Shown here piece by piece: positions 34,181-44,538 of a DNA stretch of 64,000 nucleotides. The notes beneath the pieces are model-generated. The model worked only from the letters and a program-made list of their open reading frames with translations, was not told the DNA's origin and did no database searches. Numbering within the stretch: the stretch's first letter is position 1; the number at the start of each line of letters is the position of its first letter. The translations under genes and the position numbers were made by a program. Source of the stretch: Alteromonas indica (GTDB lineage Bacteria > Pseudomonadota > Gammaproteobacteria > Enterobacterales > Alteromonadaceae); the NCBI GenBank assembly GCA_003056425.1, contig PYVY01000010.1, positions 1 to 64,000 on the forward strand. Direction: 5' to 3'.

Positions 34181-34745
34181 TCCATTCGCTTCGCTAGATG
34201 AGTTGTGGCAAAGCCAGGCCACCGTGCCGGTGAACCCAAACAAAATAAAGCAGCGTATGCGCTGGCTAAAAATAAAGCATTGGTGCTATGTGATGCTTGA
34301 CTGCCTCGCCCTGCTTCCCATTGCTTATTTTTTATTTTGGGAGCCCGCGGCCTTTACGTTTACGGTCAGGAGCATGCTGGTGGTACTGGGGGTGCTGGCA
34401 ATCAGCTATACCGTATACCTATCGTGGTTACGCCGGGTATCATTGTTTTGGCAAGCCTGTGATACCACAGATTATCTGATGTTATTGCAGCGCCAACTGG
34501 TTAATTCGGTGCGTATTGCCCGGGCCACTAAGCATTCTGCTTGGGTAACCCAGTTATTATTATGTGCCTTTTTTGCTGGCGCCGGCTTAAGCGAGCAAAC
34601 CATCACTGTAAGCGGTAGTCGTTTGGCGCTTATCCTGGCCGGCACGGGGTTAGCGTTAACCGGGTTTTACGCCTGGGCGCAGCATCGCCAGCGCCGGTTT
34701 GAGCGCGAACTGCTTCAGCTTAAACGCATGGTCACCCTCCGGTAA
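34173..34745 (+). CDS. Membrane protein, candidate anti-sigma partner
   Basis: 190 residues. An N-terminal soluble part of about 45 residues (SDPFASLDELWQSQA, KIKQRMRWLKIKHW) precedes four hydrophobic helices. No zinc-binding anti-sigma motif is seen. The 8-bp overlap with the sigma factor gene suggests co-regulation and possibly anti-sigma activity, which is an inference from position. Confidence 0.65.
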   Translation: MSDPFASLDELWQSQATVPVNPNKIKQRMRWLKIKHWCYVMLDCLALLPIAYFLFWEPAAFTFTVRSMLVVLGVLAISYTVYLSWLRRVSLFWQACDTTDYLMLLQRQLVNSVRIARATKHSAWVTQLLLCAFFAGAGLSEQTITVSGSRLALILAGTGLALTGFYAWAQHRQRRFERELLQLKRMVTLR

Positions 34746-34755
34746 CGGCGGGCGA

Positions 34756-37700
34756 CTAATCGCTGGGCGGCGAATTCTGTAATGCTTTAGGCTGCTTAGA
34801 GTCAGCAGCTTCGCCTAAGAAAAACTGGTAATAAAAATCCAGGGCAAACTCGGTTTGTTCTTCTATCGTAGTTTGAATTGCTTCAATATAAAACTGCGGT
34901 AACCATTGATATCGCATCGCCAGATCAGGCGGTGCTGAACGACGCCGAACGGTTTCAGAAGTGCTGTCGGAGTTGCCTAACCCCACATCAAAGTTGTATT
35001 GCACGGTAAGCCGGTCGTTTAATCGCCCACTAAGGGATAATTTAGGGTCGTTCCCCGCCGAGCCTGACGTAGTACCGATAGCAAAGTCGTCGATGCCGAT
35101 GGCTTTACCCAGCTCGCCCTGAATCTTATTGGTGTTGGATAACCCCATCCCCAATAAAATAGCGGCATAGTCGGTGTTGCCGCCTCCGCCTGTAGAGCCA
35201 CTACCCGTCAGCAAATAACTTAATGCGGTTGCCTGATCCATTGAAGGAGTACTGAATACACTTATATTGGGGCTATCGGCCGGACCGTCTACACGAATAC
35301 CGGCAATCAGGCCATCGTCGGTTTTATCCGGATCACGAATTGCTTCAACCATAAGTAGGGGTTGGTCAAGGGGGCCATTAAACTGGATTTCGCCGGTTTG
35401 GATAATCAGATCCTGACCATACGCCTGAAAGCGCCCTTCGGTAAGTTGCAACGAGCCATATCCTAACGGCGCGGGCTGGGTGGATACCTGTAGCTCTCCT
35501 GCCAGATTCGCGGTAAGACCAAAGGCTTCTAACTGTACCTGGCCGGCGCGTGCTTCATCAATGATGACATTAATTTTGGCATTCACCATATCTAAAGGAT
35601 CTTCACTGGGCGGCTCGCCCCGCAAATGCACATCCTTGGAAGGCGCCACCGCACTTTCCGGCAATTCTTCTATTTTCACTCTGGCCCATGGCACAGCCAC
35701 CTGCCCGGTCACAATAACCTCACCCGGTTTGACCGAGGCTTTAATATCGGGAGAAACCCGAACCACAATGTCACGTTGCTGAACTTCCAAGCTTTCGCCG
35801 GTTAAATTAACTTTTATTTGTGGCGCAGCGGGATCGCTATAATCTACCTGACCGTCCAGGGCGCCCTGACCACCACCTACGGCAAAGGTGCCATCGAATG
35901 TTACATCGCTACCATTAAACTGTAGAGTCTGGGTCCAGTCACTAATCCGCGCCGGGGTATCATCAATATCGATGTTGCCATCTGTCAGCGCCAACTCCCC
36001 CTGTACTTTCGGAGTAGCCAATGGACCGCTAATAGCTAAATCACCATTTATTTGGCCGGTAAGTTCACGAATAGCTGGCGAGATGGGTTTTAGCGGAGAT
36101 ACCTTGATGCCTTTTACGCGTAAGTTACCGTTCAACTCGGGGTTGGCTGCAAAGGGGCGGGTGGCAATATCTACCTGTAAATCACCCAACTGCTGGCTAT
36201 GAAAGTCTGCTACGGCGGTTAACTGGCTATCATGTAGCGCGCCTTTGACCATTACCTCATCAATATTGATAGGCACCTGTCCCTCGGTACCCAAACGCCA
36301 TGTAGCAGGTGTAACGGTTAATGCAAAATCACCTTCAGGCTCGCCGCCTTTGGGCATTTTGCCCTGGCTGTTTATCGAAAGGGTCGCGTCGGCAGGCTGG
36401 GGTAACAGATTGCCGGCGGCTTCGCTGGCCCATAGACCGATTGGTAACTGCGTGGCGGACAAATCCCAACGAGCCACGTCGTCCTGATACAGTAAATCCT
36501 GTAAACACAAGCTACCTTCATTACGAGACTGCCAACAGTTTTGGGTTACCTTGGTACTAAAGGGGGCTGGACGAACCGCTACAGTAAAAGGCGCTTCTAA
36601 CGCCCAACGGGTGGCAAAAATTCCCAGCTCACTTTGGCTTATCTGTCCTTTCCAGCGCTCATCTGCCCAACTGCCACTTAAATCCAACAACAGCGAATAA
36701 TCGGCAGACGAAATACGGGTTTCAAAGTGATGGTTCGACAATGCCCCGGTCAGGTTAATTTCACCATTGATATTACCCTGGGCGGCGGCGCTGGGATTTA
36801 ACTGTGGCGATACCACAACATCGGTTAACGCGATGGTGCCATTAGCCGCAGGATCCTGCCATTCGCCAGCCACATCAATATCCGCGGTAACCGCGCCGCT
36901 TACGGCGGGGTAGAGGGTTTCCAGTGCAGGTAGGTTGAGTTTGACAGTGCCTTTTAAATAACGGTTTTTGAGCATCTGCCCGGCAACATCAGCATAGTTT
37001 TCACCTTGCTCCAGGCGTAGTGAACTGACTACGAGTTCATTAGCCTGAGAGTATACCGCCGAACCCGATAGTGAAAACGCAGCGGTATCCTGTTGTCCGT
37101 TCAAGGTTAAATTGGAAATGCTGGCTTCAACACCTTTGGGGGTCAACTGCATCAAACTGGTAAATTGGCCGTGCAAACCCGTGGGGCCCTGCGGCGATAG
37201 CGATGTGGTGGATATTTCTTTTACGTTAGTCGTACCCGACCAGCTAACCGTATCGTTTAAATAAAGTGTACCGGTGTTACTTATCTCACCATCCAATAAT
37301 TTGGCATTTAACTGATTCACTGAGATGTTATTTTTGTTCAGCTGAATATCCAGCGTTACCGGCACCTGGCCTATCGAAGGAATGGCCGCCGTGCTGTTGG
37401 CTTTTACCTGATAGGCGCCCATCGTTCCTCGGGCTGAAAGCTGGCCTTTAAACAGCTTGCCATCGGGCAGGCCCGGCAATGCCTGTTGTGGCCAGGAAGC
37501 GGTTAGCTGTAAAGGCAGCGAATTGTCCAACAGATTGGCGGTTAATTTCAGGCTGGCCTGATACGCGCCAGTGGCATTTATTGAGACGGTCAAATCGTCC
37601 AAAGCCCCATCGGCCTGCATGGTTATGCGCTCACTGATACCTTGCTGCACAGTTAGCGCTGCATTGCCGGTAAGCGCCAGCGGATAATTAGCTTTAAGCG

Positions 37701-38493
37701 TTGCTTCGCTAGTCAGATTGAGCTGCCCCTGAGGGTGTTCTACATGTAATTTCGTAAGCTGCAGGTTGGCTTGTGAAAATTGCAGTTGCTCAAAGGTAAT
37801 AAGGTTTACTGTTTGGCGCGTATCGCCTTGAGTCAGGGCGATATCGGTAAATGAAAAATCATTAATAACCAGGGCAATTGGCGTGGCTATCTCAGGCAAC
37901 TGAGGGGCGGTGTAAGACAGCGCATAAGAAGCAGGCTGAGCAGGTGCGGTGTTCTGCTTAGCCGGTTCCAGCTCAATCTCAAGGCCGCTAAGCGTTACCT
38001 CATTCAGAATGACTTTTTTATCAGCATGTCCGTTTAAGCGAAGCGACTGCAGAGATATTTGCTGGCCAGGCAGGTTTACCTGTGTTTGCTCAATACTAAT
38101 ATCATTTAATTTAACAGCAATAGGCAAAGAAAACGGCTCTTGCGCCGGGGGCGTAGGTTCGTCATCTTCGGTAACGCTTAACTGCGTTAAATGAATACCC
38201 TTAGTATGTAACTTATCTACACACACCTTGTTGGCCAGCAAGCAACCTAATACCAGATTAACGGTGGCCTTATCGGTGGTCAGCTGCCAGCTCTCGTTCT
38301 GCCAGCTCACGCCTTCAACCGTGAAGTCACTTAATACGGTACCGTCGATATTATCAATGCTCAGCCCACTAACGGTATTGTTGGCAATCAGCCGAATCAT
38401 CGGGGCGCCAAACGGGCTGAGAATAAAAGCCAGTAACACAGTGATAAACAGAATCGGTAGCAGTATCCACCAGGCAATTGTTCTTTTTCTCAT
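34756..38493 (-). CDS. tamB: Translocation and assembly module inner-membrane protein TamB
   Basis: 1245 residues. A single N-terminal membrane anchor (IAWWILLPILFITVLLAFIL) is followed by a very long repetitive beta-taco region (DUF490 and AsmA-like) and the conserved C-terminal DUF490 end with SYLLTGSGSTG, LSLSGRLNDRLTVQYNFDVG and ALDFYYQFFLG. TamB bridges the periplasm and acts with TamA in outer membrane protein and lipid transport. Overlaps tamA by 4 bp (ATGA), same transcript. Confidence 0.93.
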   Translation of the reverse strand: MRKRTIAWWILLPILFITVLLAFILSPFGAPMIRLIANNTVSGLSIDNIDGTVLSDFTVEGVSWQNESWQLTTDKATVNLVLGCLLANKVCVDKLHTKGIHLTQLSVTEDDEPTPPAQEPFSLPIAVKLNDISIEQTQVNLPGQQISLQSLRLNGHADKKVILNEVTLSGLEIELEPAKQNTAPAQPASYALSYTAPQLPEIATPIALVINDFSFTDIALTQGDTRQTVNLITFEQLQFSQANLQLTKLHVEHPQGQLNLTSEATLKANYPLALTGNAALTVQQGISERITMQADGALDDLTVSINATGAYQASLKLTANLLDNSLPLQLTASWPQQALPGLPDGKLFKGQLSARGTMGAYQVKANSTAAIPSIGQVPVTLDIQLNKNNISVNQLNAKLLDGEISNTGTLYLNDTVSWSGTTNVKEISTTSLSPQGPTGLHGQFTSLMQLTPKGVEASISNLTLNGQQDTAAFSLSGSAVYSQANELVVSSLRLEQGENYADVAGQMLKNRYLKGTVKLNLPALETLYPAVSGAVTADIDVAGEWQDPAANGTIALTDVVVSPQLNPSAAAQGNINGEINLTGALSNHHFETRISSADYSLLLDLSGSWADERWKGQISQSELGIFATRWALEAPFTVAVRPAPFSTKVTQNCWQSRNEGSLCLQDLLYQDDVARWDLSATQLPIGLWASEAAGNLLPQPADATLSINSQGKMPKGGEPEGDFALTVTPATWRLGTEGQVPINIDEVMVKGALHDSQLTAVADFHSQQLGDLQVDIATRPFAANPELNGNLRVKGIKVSPLKPISPAIRELTGQINGDLAISGPLATPKVQGELALTDGNIDIDDTPARISDWTQTLQFNGSDVTFDGTFAVGGGQGALDGQVDYSDPAAPQIKVNLTGESLEVQQRDIVVRVSPDIKASVKPGEVIVTGQVAVPWARVKIEELPESAVAPSKDVHLRGEPPSEDPLDMVNAKINVIIDEARAGQVQLEAFGLTANLAGELQVSTQPAPLGYGSLQLTEGRFQAYGQDLIIQTGEIQFNGPLDQPLLMVEAIRDPDKTDDGLIAGIRVDGPADSPNISVFSTPSMDQATALSYLLTGSGSTGGGGNTDYAAILLGMGLSNTNKIQGELGKAIGIDDFAIGTTSGSAGNDPKLSLSGRLNDRLTVQYNFDVGLGNSDSTSETVRRRSAPPDLAMRYQWLPQFYIEAIQTTIEEQTEFALDFYYQFFLGEAADSKQPKALQNSPPSD

Positions 38494-40250
38494 AGCTCCG
38501 GGCCTAACATAAAGTGGAAACGCCAGGTATTTTCATAGTCTGAATAACCTCTGGCAATGTATAGCCTGACCGGGCCAATAGGGGATAGCCAGTGTACACC
38601 GGGGCCAATACCATAGGCCGGGTCTTCTTCAAACTCATTAGTCGCCGTTCCAATATCGGTAAATGCCGCAATGCGCCAATTATCAGCTACCTGGTAGGCA
38701 TACTCCAGCCCTACTGCAGCTAGATATTTTGCCCCGGCCGCTTCACTTTCGCCGGTGGCCGGGTTAAAAATAGTTCCTTCTGGCGCAATATCGCGATAAC
38801 CAAAGCCGCGCACGCTTTGGTCTCCGCCAGCATAAAAACGCAGTGAAGCGGGAACTTCAGTAAAGTTGTTGGTTTCTATTGCGCCCGCTTCTGCCCGCAC
38901 CATAAGGCGATGCTTACCTGATGACCGGATAAGACGAGATTCCATTACTGCTTTGTAGATATCGATATCCGACCCAAAGCCTTCCTGACCAGCCTGAATA
39001 CCGGCGCGAAAGTATGTGCCATGCGTAATATTCAATGTGTCGTCTTTAACCAGATATTGGATAGCATAGCCAGGCAATACCAACTGAGTGGTTTGGGAAG
39101 GAGAGTCTTCGACTGTGTACTGTTCGCGAAGATAAGTAACTGAGTAGTCGCTTTGCCAGGGAGAGTCGTCATCCTGCACTACCCGATGTACCGACAACGA
39201 GAGGGTCTCACTTTCTGTATTGGTATTGCTATAGTCTAAAAACTGGTAGCCGGCTTCGTACTTCAGATAGTCATTTTTAATATCCCCGATAGGTACCAGA
39301 TATTCAGCTGTCAGCGATTGTTCGGGCGCCGAGATAAACAGTTCAGCAGACGCCGAATGGCCGTGGTCATTAACCCAGGGCCGCTGCCATTTAAGCCGCA
39401 AACGTGGGCCGGTATCGGTGGCTGCACCAAGCCCTACATTGAAGTTATCTCGGGGTTTGTGGGTAAGGGTGATTTCGATTGGTACCTGTAAATCTTCTGC
39501 CTGGCTGACCACCGGGCGCGCGATAACCCGAGAAAAATAACCCGCTTGATTAAGCTGACGATTGAAGTCGGTTAGTTTGGCGGAAGAATACGGTTCGCCT
39601 GGGGCAAACGGGCGTAACCGTTCAATGATATCTTTAGCCCGGGTATCGCCTTTGAGCTTAATGTTACCAAATTTATATTGAGGCCCACTTTGGGCAATTA
39701 ATAATATGTTGGCTTCGCGCTCTTCGCGCACTAAATCCAGCCGTGTGGCCTGCCAGTGAAAATCAAAATAACCATGCGAGAGCGCATAATTGAACATATC
39801 CGACTTAAACCTTTCATATACCGGCTGCTGTAACGTGTCGCCTGCCTTTAAGGCAAAGCTGTTAAAGACTTTGCGAAAATTTTCATCATTTCGTCCTGCA
39901 CCGATGATTTCGCGGGTAACATTGGCAATGTGTAAGGGGGTATCCAGGGAAATCTGCAGGATGACCTCGTCATCATCAATGCTACCCAAAACGGTTTGGC
40001 TGTTGTAATAACCAAACGGTTCCACCGCGGTGGCTACGGTTTGCGCAACTTCGTCTTGCCAGAACGGATCGCTTAAAGCCTCTTGGCTTATTTTCAGGCT
40101 TTTCAAATGAACACGAATATTATTTTTCAGTTTATCTTGCTCAACCCCTTCAATTTTAAAGGATAATTCCGCATAGACAGGGCTTGCACTGAGCGTGAAC
40201 AAAGCAAGCAGCAAAAAGAAGACGATTGTATGTAATTCGACCCGACGCAT
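38490..40250 (-). CDS. tamA: Translocation and assembly module outer-membrane protein TamA
   Basis: 586 residues. Signal peptide (HTIVFFLLLALFTLSASPVYA), three POTRA repeats in the first ~270 residues and a C-terminal 16-strand Omp85 barrel with QSVRGFGYRDIAPEG (the L6 motif) and the final strand YENTWRFHFMLGPEL. With TamB it assists insertion of some outer membrane proteins. Confidence 0.93.
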   Translation of the reverse strand: MRRVELHTIVFFLLLALFTLSASPVYAELSFKIEGVEQDKLKNNIRVHLKSLKISQEALSDPFWQDEVAQTVATAVEPFGYYNSQTVLGSIDDDEVILQISLDTPLHIANVTREIIGAGRNDENFRKVFNSFALKAGDTLQQPVYERFKSDMFNYALSHGYFDFHWQATRLDLVREEREANILLIAQSGPQYKFGNIKLKGDTRAKDIIERLRPFAPGEPYSSAKLTDFNRQLNQAGYFSRVIARPVVSQAEDLQVPIEITLTHKPRDNFNVGLGAATDTGPRLRLKWQRPWVNDHGHSASAELFISAPEQSLTAEYLVPIGDIKNDYLKYEAGYQFLDYSNTNTESETLSLSVHRVVQDDDSPWQSDYSVTYLREQYTVEDSPSQTTQLVLPGYAIQYLVKDDTLNITHGTYFRAGIQAGQEGFGSDIDIYKAVMESRLIRSSGKHRLMVRAEAGAIETNNFTEVPASLRFYAGGDQSVRGFGYRDIAPEGTIFNPATGESEAAGAKYLAAVGLEYAYQVADNWRIAAFTDIGTATNEFEEDPAYGIGPGVHWLSPIGPVRLYIARGYSDYENTWRFHFMLGPEL

Positions 40251-40902
40251 GAAAATGTATGAGATACCCTAAGTTGATAACGCAGCAGTGCGTATAGCGG
40301 TAAACTGACTCGTAATGTGCTGTGACCCTAATAAAGTATAGTGGTCAGTAGTGGCAGGTATTAACTGAGTATGACTACGACGTCAGCAATATAAATGAGT
40401 TCAGTGAATGTACAGTTAAAAGGCTAAAAGTGTACTGTATTGCGCTTCCTTTTCTCTATTGATTATTACACTGATAACCGCTGAAAAGATTGCGGGCAGT
40501 ATACAAAATTAATCTAAATTGACGGATTTTAATTTTGTCATGTTTGGGCTAAGTATGCAGTGGTGTTGTTAAGCGATAGTGCCACTTTAGAACGCCGTTG
40601 ATGCATGCCCGGAGCTATTGATACAGCAAGACTGGAAAATTACCCAACCTTTGCTTACTAAAATATGCTCAATTAACCTTCTGGTACGGTCAATAGCCCT
40701 CGTGTAATGATAACCAATATTCTACTATGTTGCTGTATTACGCTGCCCCGATAGAGGTTTAAAATACAGTCATAAGTATAGTTTGAAATATCGACTTAAA
40801 CCGGTAGTATCAGCTATGGTTAGCTCACTTAAAAGGATAGTGAGTATACGTAATGCTGGGCAAAGGTTTTTGCCGGACCAGCATTAAGATATCAAGGATG
40901 AA
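40251..40902. other. 652-bp intergenic region with two leader hairpins
   Basis: No gene is seen between divergent tamA and the S9 peptidase. Close to the peptidase start two hairpins occur: CTCACT/AGTGAG (40824-40844) and TAATGCTGG/CCAGCATTA (40851-40886) with an inner GCAAA/TTTGC pairing. The second lies 16 bp before the start codon. Confidence 0.5.
40851..40886 (+). promoter_or_regulatory. Strong hairpin just upstream of the S9 peptidase
   Basis: TAATGCTGG-GCAAA and TTTGC-CGGA-CCAGCATTA form a bulged stem of 14 pairs. It has no T run, so it is a possible translational or protein-binding element rather than a terminator. Confidence 0.5.
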
Positions 40903-42846
40903 ATGATGAAATATTTTCAGTGGTTCCCATTTTTAGCGTGTGTGTTACTCCTGTCGGCCCCCCTGCAGGCAGCGTCCCCGGATTCAGCTTATACCGCCTA
41001 TAGCGCTTTACCCAAATTCCAGAATGTACAGCTTTCCCCCAATGGGCAAAAAATTGCTTATGTACAAAATACCCAGGTAGATGGCGAATCGACAGCGGTA
41101 TTGCAGGTTTATGACTTTGAAACAAAAAAGTCGTATTACCTGCTAACGTCCGACAATAAAAAAATTAAAATAAACTGGTACCGCTGGGCCAGTGAAGAAT
41201 ATTTAGCCGTCAGTGCGCGCTATGAAGTGAGACAGCGCACCCAACGATATTACAGTACCCGTATGTATATTATGGATTACCAGAGTACCGGGAAAGAACC
41301 TCAGGCGGTGATTAACGTCAGGCGGTTACGCCAGACCAACCGGCTGGACCATAATCCTCAGTTTTTAGATACCGTAGTGGACTGGCTACCGGATGATCCT
41401 GAGCATATTCTCATGGCTATCGATATGGACGAGCCGCACTTACCTTCTGTCTATAAAGTCAAGTTAGGCTCTAATCGTCTGCGTCTGGTAGAAAAAGGAA
41501 AACGCTTAATTCGAACCTGGATGACCGATCAGCAAGGCAACTTACGGTTGGGCGTTAGCAATAATTATACAACCGGCGAGCGCAATGTCCTGATCAAAAA
41601 AGACGATGACTGGGAAAACCTGTTTACCTACAACGCAATGAATGAAAAAGGATATTATCCCCAAGGCTTTGATAAAGACCCGGACATCCTTTATTACAGT
41701 GCGTACCAGGGAGATTATCTGGCGCTATTTAAAATGCAGTTGAGTACGGGTGAAAGTGAGCTGGTGTTTAAAGATGACCATTACGATGTCAATGGTAGCC
41801 TAATCTACTCCAATAAAACCGGCGAAGCTATCGGCATAAATCATCCGCAAGCCCCTGGCGGAAAGCACTACTGGGATCCACGTTGGGCCACGCTACAGCA
41901 AATGCTGGATGAAGCCTTGCCTGAGTTTGATAACTATTTAGTAAGCTTTAATCAGGATGAAACCCGCTATGTTTTATATTCCGAAGCTGATAACAAAGCG
42001 CCTTATTATAGCTTGGGAGATACCCAGACCAATAAACTGAATGTATTATTTGGCCAATACCCACACTTACTTGATGTGGATATCCCTGAACATAAGAAGG
42101 TGAAGATTACCGCGCGCGACGGGCTTCAAATAGAAGCGTATTTGACATTACCTATCACCGGTAATGCGCCTTATCCTACTATAGTTCATCCCCACGGCGG
42201 CCCAGGGGCTAGAGATTATGCCGGTTTTGATTACTTTACCGCTTATTTCACCAGCCAGGGTTACGCAGTGTTAAGACCTAACTTTCGCGGATCCTCTGGT
42301 TATGGGTTTAGCTTTGCCCAGGCACAAATGCAAAGCTGGGGCCTGGAGATGCAGGATGATATCACCGATGCGACGAACTGGCTGGTAAAAGAAGGCATCG
42401 CCAAGGCAGACAAGATGTGTATTGTAGGGGCCAGCTATGGAGGCTACGCAGCCATGATGGCCACTGTAAAAACGCCGGACTTATTTCAATGCGCAGTGAG
42501 CTTTGCCGGTGTCAGTAACCTTAAAGATCTCGTCCGCTCGCATCGCTGGACGTTAGGAAAGGAATATATAAAAAATCAGCTGGGCGATGACAGTGATGAT
42601 CTGGAAGCTCGTTCGCCCTATTACTTTGTGAAAAATATCCGCACGCCGCTGTTATTGGTGCATGGTGACGAAGATCGCTCGGTGCCGGTGGCGCAAAGCC
42701 GCGATATGGCAGAAGAGCTGGAAGACCATGAAAATAAACATTTTCGTTATGTAGAACTTGATGCGGGCGACCATTATTTATCGATACAGACAAACCGACA
42801 TCGTTTGTTTGCCGAAATGGACGCATTCCTGAAAACCTATTTGTAG
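40903..42846 (+). CDS. S9-family prolyl oligopeptidase (secreted)
   Basis: 647 residues (or 646 from the second ATG). Signal peptide ending LLLSAPLQAAS, an N-terminal beta-propeller (about 30-390) and a C-terminal alpha/beta hydrolase. Catalytic Ser in CIVGASYGGYAAM, Asp in VHGDEDRSVPV and His in LDAGDHYLS. It should cut short peptides, likely as a dipeptidyl/acylaminoacyl peptidase, in the periplasm. Not in an operon with its neighbours. Confidence 0.92.
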   Translation: MMKYFQWFPFLACVLLLSAPLQAASPDSAYTAYSALPKFQNVQLSPNGQKIAYVQNTQVDGESTAVLQVYDFETKKSYYLLTSDNKKIKINWYRWASEEYLAVSARYEVRQRTQRYYSTRMYIMDYQSTGKEPQAVINVRRLRQTNRLDHNPQFLDTVVDWLPDDPEHILMAIDMDEPHLPSVYKVKLGSNRLRLVEKGKRLIRTWMTDQQGNLRLGVSNNYTTGERNVLIKKDDDWENLFTYNAMNEKGYYPQGFDKDPDILYYSAYQGDYLALFKMQLSTGESELVFKDDHYDVNGSLIYSNKTGEAIGINHPQAPGGKHYWDPRWATLQQMLDEALPEFDNYLVSFNQDETRYVLYSEADNKAPYYSLGDTQTNKLNVLFGQYPHLLDVDIPEHKKVKITARDGLQIEAYLTLPITGNAPYPTIVHPHGGPGARDYAGFDYFTAYFTSQGYAVLRPNFRGSSGYGFSFAQAQMQSWGLEMQDDITDATNWLVKEGIAKADKMCIVGASYGGYAAMMATVKTPDLFQCAVSFAGVSNLKDLVRSHRWTLGKEYIKNQLGDDSDDLEARSPYYFVKNIRTPLLLVHGDEDRSVPVAQSRDMAEELEDHENKHFRYVELDAGDHYLSIQTNRHRLFAEMDAFLKTYL

Positions 42847-43092
42847 CGTGTTACTCCCCAATGCCCTGCATGGGGGCACCGTCAGTCGCTTGCTGAGCGT
42901 GTGGCGGCGGGGCCGATACCGCTGGTCGTTTACCCGGTTTTCTATAGGCCCAGCCACAGCTAAGTGAGTAAGCATAAAAAAACCACAGCCTTTCGCAAAA
43001 CCTTACAGAAATGTGGGGTATTTCGTGTAAAATACCGCCTCCTATTTTCCCCCATCTACATTATTACCTCGCGTTAGCGCATTAAGGACACC

Positions 43093-44352
43093 ATGGCAAA
43101 CCCGGTTACTAGTGGTACTACGACCAAAGCGACCCCGACTTTAAACCTGTATGAATTTGTAGCGCTGATGGCAATGATGACCTCGTTGGTCGCTCTCAGT
43201 ATCGACTCAATGTTACCGGCGTTGTCGCAAATTGGGCAGGCACTGCAAGCCAAAGATGACCATGAAGCGCATCTTATTGTATCTATCTTTTTTGCGGGTA
43301 TGGCGTTTGGGCAGTTGTTTTTTGGCCCCTATTCAGATGCGCGAGGCCGCCGCGAAACGATATTGGTTGGGTTATGTGTATTTGGCGTGGGAACACTGGT
43401 GTGCATGCAGGCCAAAGACATGAATACTATGCTGGCAGGCAGGCTGATACAGGCGTTTGGGGTGTCGGGGCCGCGAATTGCGGCAATGGCGATCATTCGC
43501 GACTTATATGTAGGTGATGCCATGGCCCGAGTTATGTCATTCATTATGATGGTCTTTATACTGGTGCCCATGCTGGCACCTGTGGTCGGCCAAGCGGTGC
43601 TTTATTTTTTCAGTTGGCAGCATATATTTACGTTATTTTTAGTCGTGGCATTTATCGCCGGCAGTTGGTTTTTCAGCCGACAACCTGAAACGTTGCCGGC
43701 TACGCGCCGAGCCGCCTTTTCATGGCGACAATTTTGGCGCTCCTCCGGGTTTATTCTTACCCATATGTCGGTAATGGGATATACGCTGGCCATGGGCTGT
43801 ATTTTTGGCGCTTTCTTAGCGTACTTAAGTGCCTCGCAAACTATTTTTCAAGAGTTCTATCACACCGGCGAATTGTTCCCCTATATTTTTGCTACCCTGG
43901 CCTTTTCAATTGGGCTGGCATCATTTTTTAATGGCACTATGGTGGTTAAGCTCGGTATGACACGGCTTATTCGGGTGGCCCTGATTGGGGTGATTGTTTT
44001 TGCGCTCGTATTTAACGCTATTTTATGGTTTTACAAGGGGTTACCGCCCCTGGCCGTAACCATTAGCGTAATGTTTTGTGGCTTCTTTTTTGTGGGTATC
44101 TTGTTTGGTAATTTAAACGCCATGGCCATGGAGCCATTAGGAGATATGGCAGGATTGGGCGCTGCGATTATCGGGTCTTTATCCAGTATGATTGCCGTGC
44201 CCGTGGCCTTGTTTATTGATAGTTTTCTAACCTCCACACTGACCCCAATTGGCATTGGTTTTCTAGTGTTTTTTGTATTAGCGGCGGTGGCGGTTAAAAC
44301 CGGCGAGCGTTCACGGCAGGCACACGGTGATAGCCTCACTGTAGAAGGCTAG
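43093..44352 (+). CDS. Bcr/CflA-family multidrug exporter (MFS)
   Basis: 419 residues, 12 predicted membrane helices. GPYSDARGRRETILVGL between helices 2 and 3 is motif A of the MFS, and DSMLPALSQIGQAL in helix 1 is the Bcr/CflA signature. Proton-driven export of a drug or metabolite. Single gene. Confidence 0.9.
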   Translation: MANPVTSGTTTKATPTLNLYEFVALMAMMTSLVALSIDSMLPALSQIGQALQAKDDHEAHLIVSIFFAGMAFGQLFFGPYSDARGRRETILVGLCVFGVGTLVCMQAKDMNTMLAGRLIQAFGVSGPRIAAMAIIRDLYVGDAMARVMSFIMMVFILVPMLAPVVGQAVLYFFSWQHIFTLFLVVAFIAGSWFFSRQPETLPATRRAAFSWRQFWRSSGFILTHMSVMGYTLAMGCIFGAFLAYLSASQTIFQEFYHTGELFPYIFATLAFSIGLASFFNGTMVVKLGMTRLIRVALIGVIVFALVFNAILWFYKGLPPLAVTISVMFCGFFFVGILFGNLNAMAMEPLGDMAGLGAAIIGSLSSMIAVPVALFIDSFLTSTLTPIGIGFLVFFVLAAVAVKTGERSRQAHGDSLTVEG

Positions 44353-44474
44353 GCTGGCTGAACAGGGGTTGGGTAGAAGTACACTACAATAGCCATCGGG
44401 TGCATATTGTGCCCCGTCAGGTAAAGCTGGGTTAGCTCACCCGAAAAACATCGCCGGTGGGGTTATCGGGGCAT

Positions 44475-44501
44475 AAAAAAGCCCGACCAAAATGGTCGGG
44501 C
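44475..44501 (-). terminator. Rho-independent terminator of ilvC
   Basis: On the minus strand GCCCGACCA-TTT-TGGTCGGGC is followed by TTTTTT. It lies 38 bp after the ilvC stop. Confidence 0.88.
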
Positions 44502-44538
44502 AAAAGGGCTTTGGTTAAGCACCTAACGACAGAAATCG

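Noticed and set aside
34756..38493. Antisense frames across tamB
   Set aside because: Many medium frames occur on the plus strand opposite tamB; composition and lack of start signals mark them as shadows.
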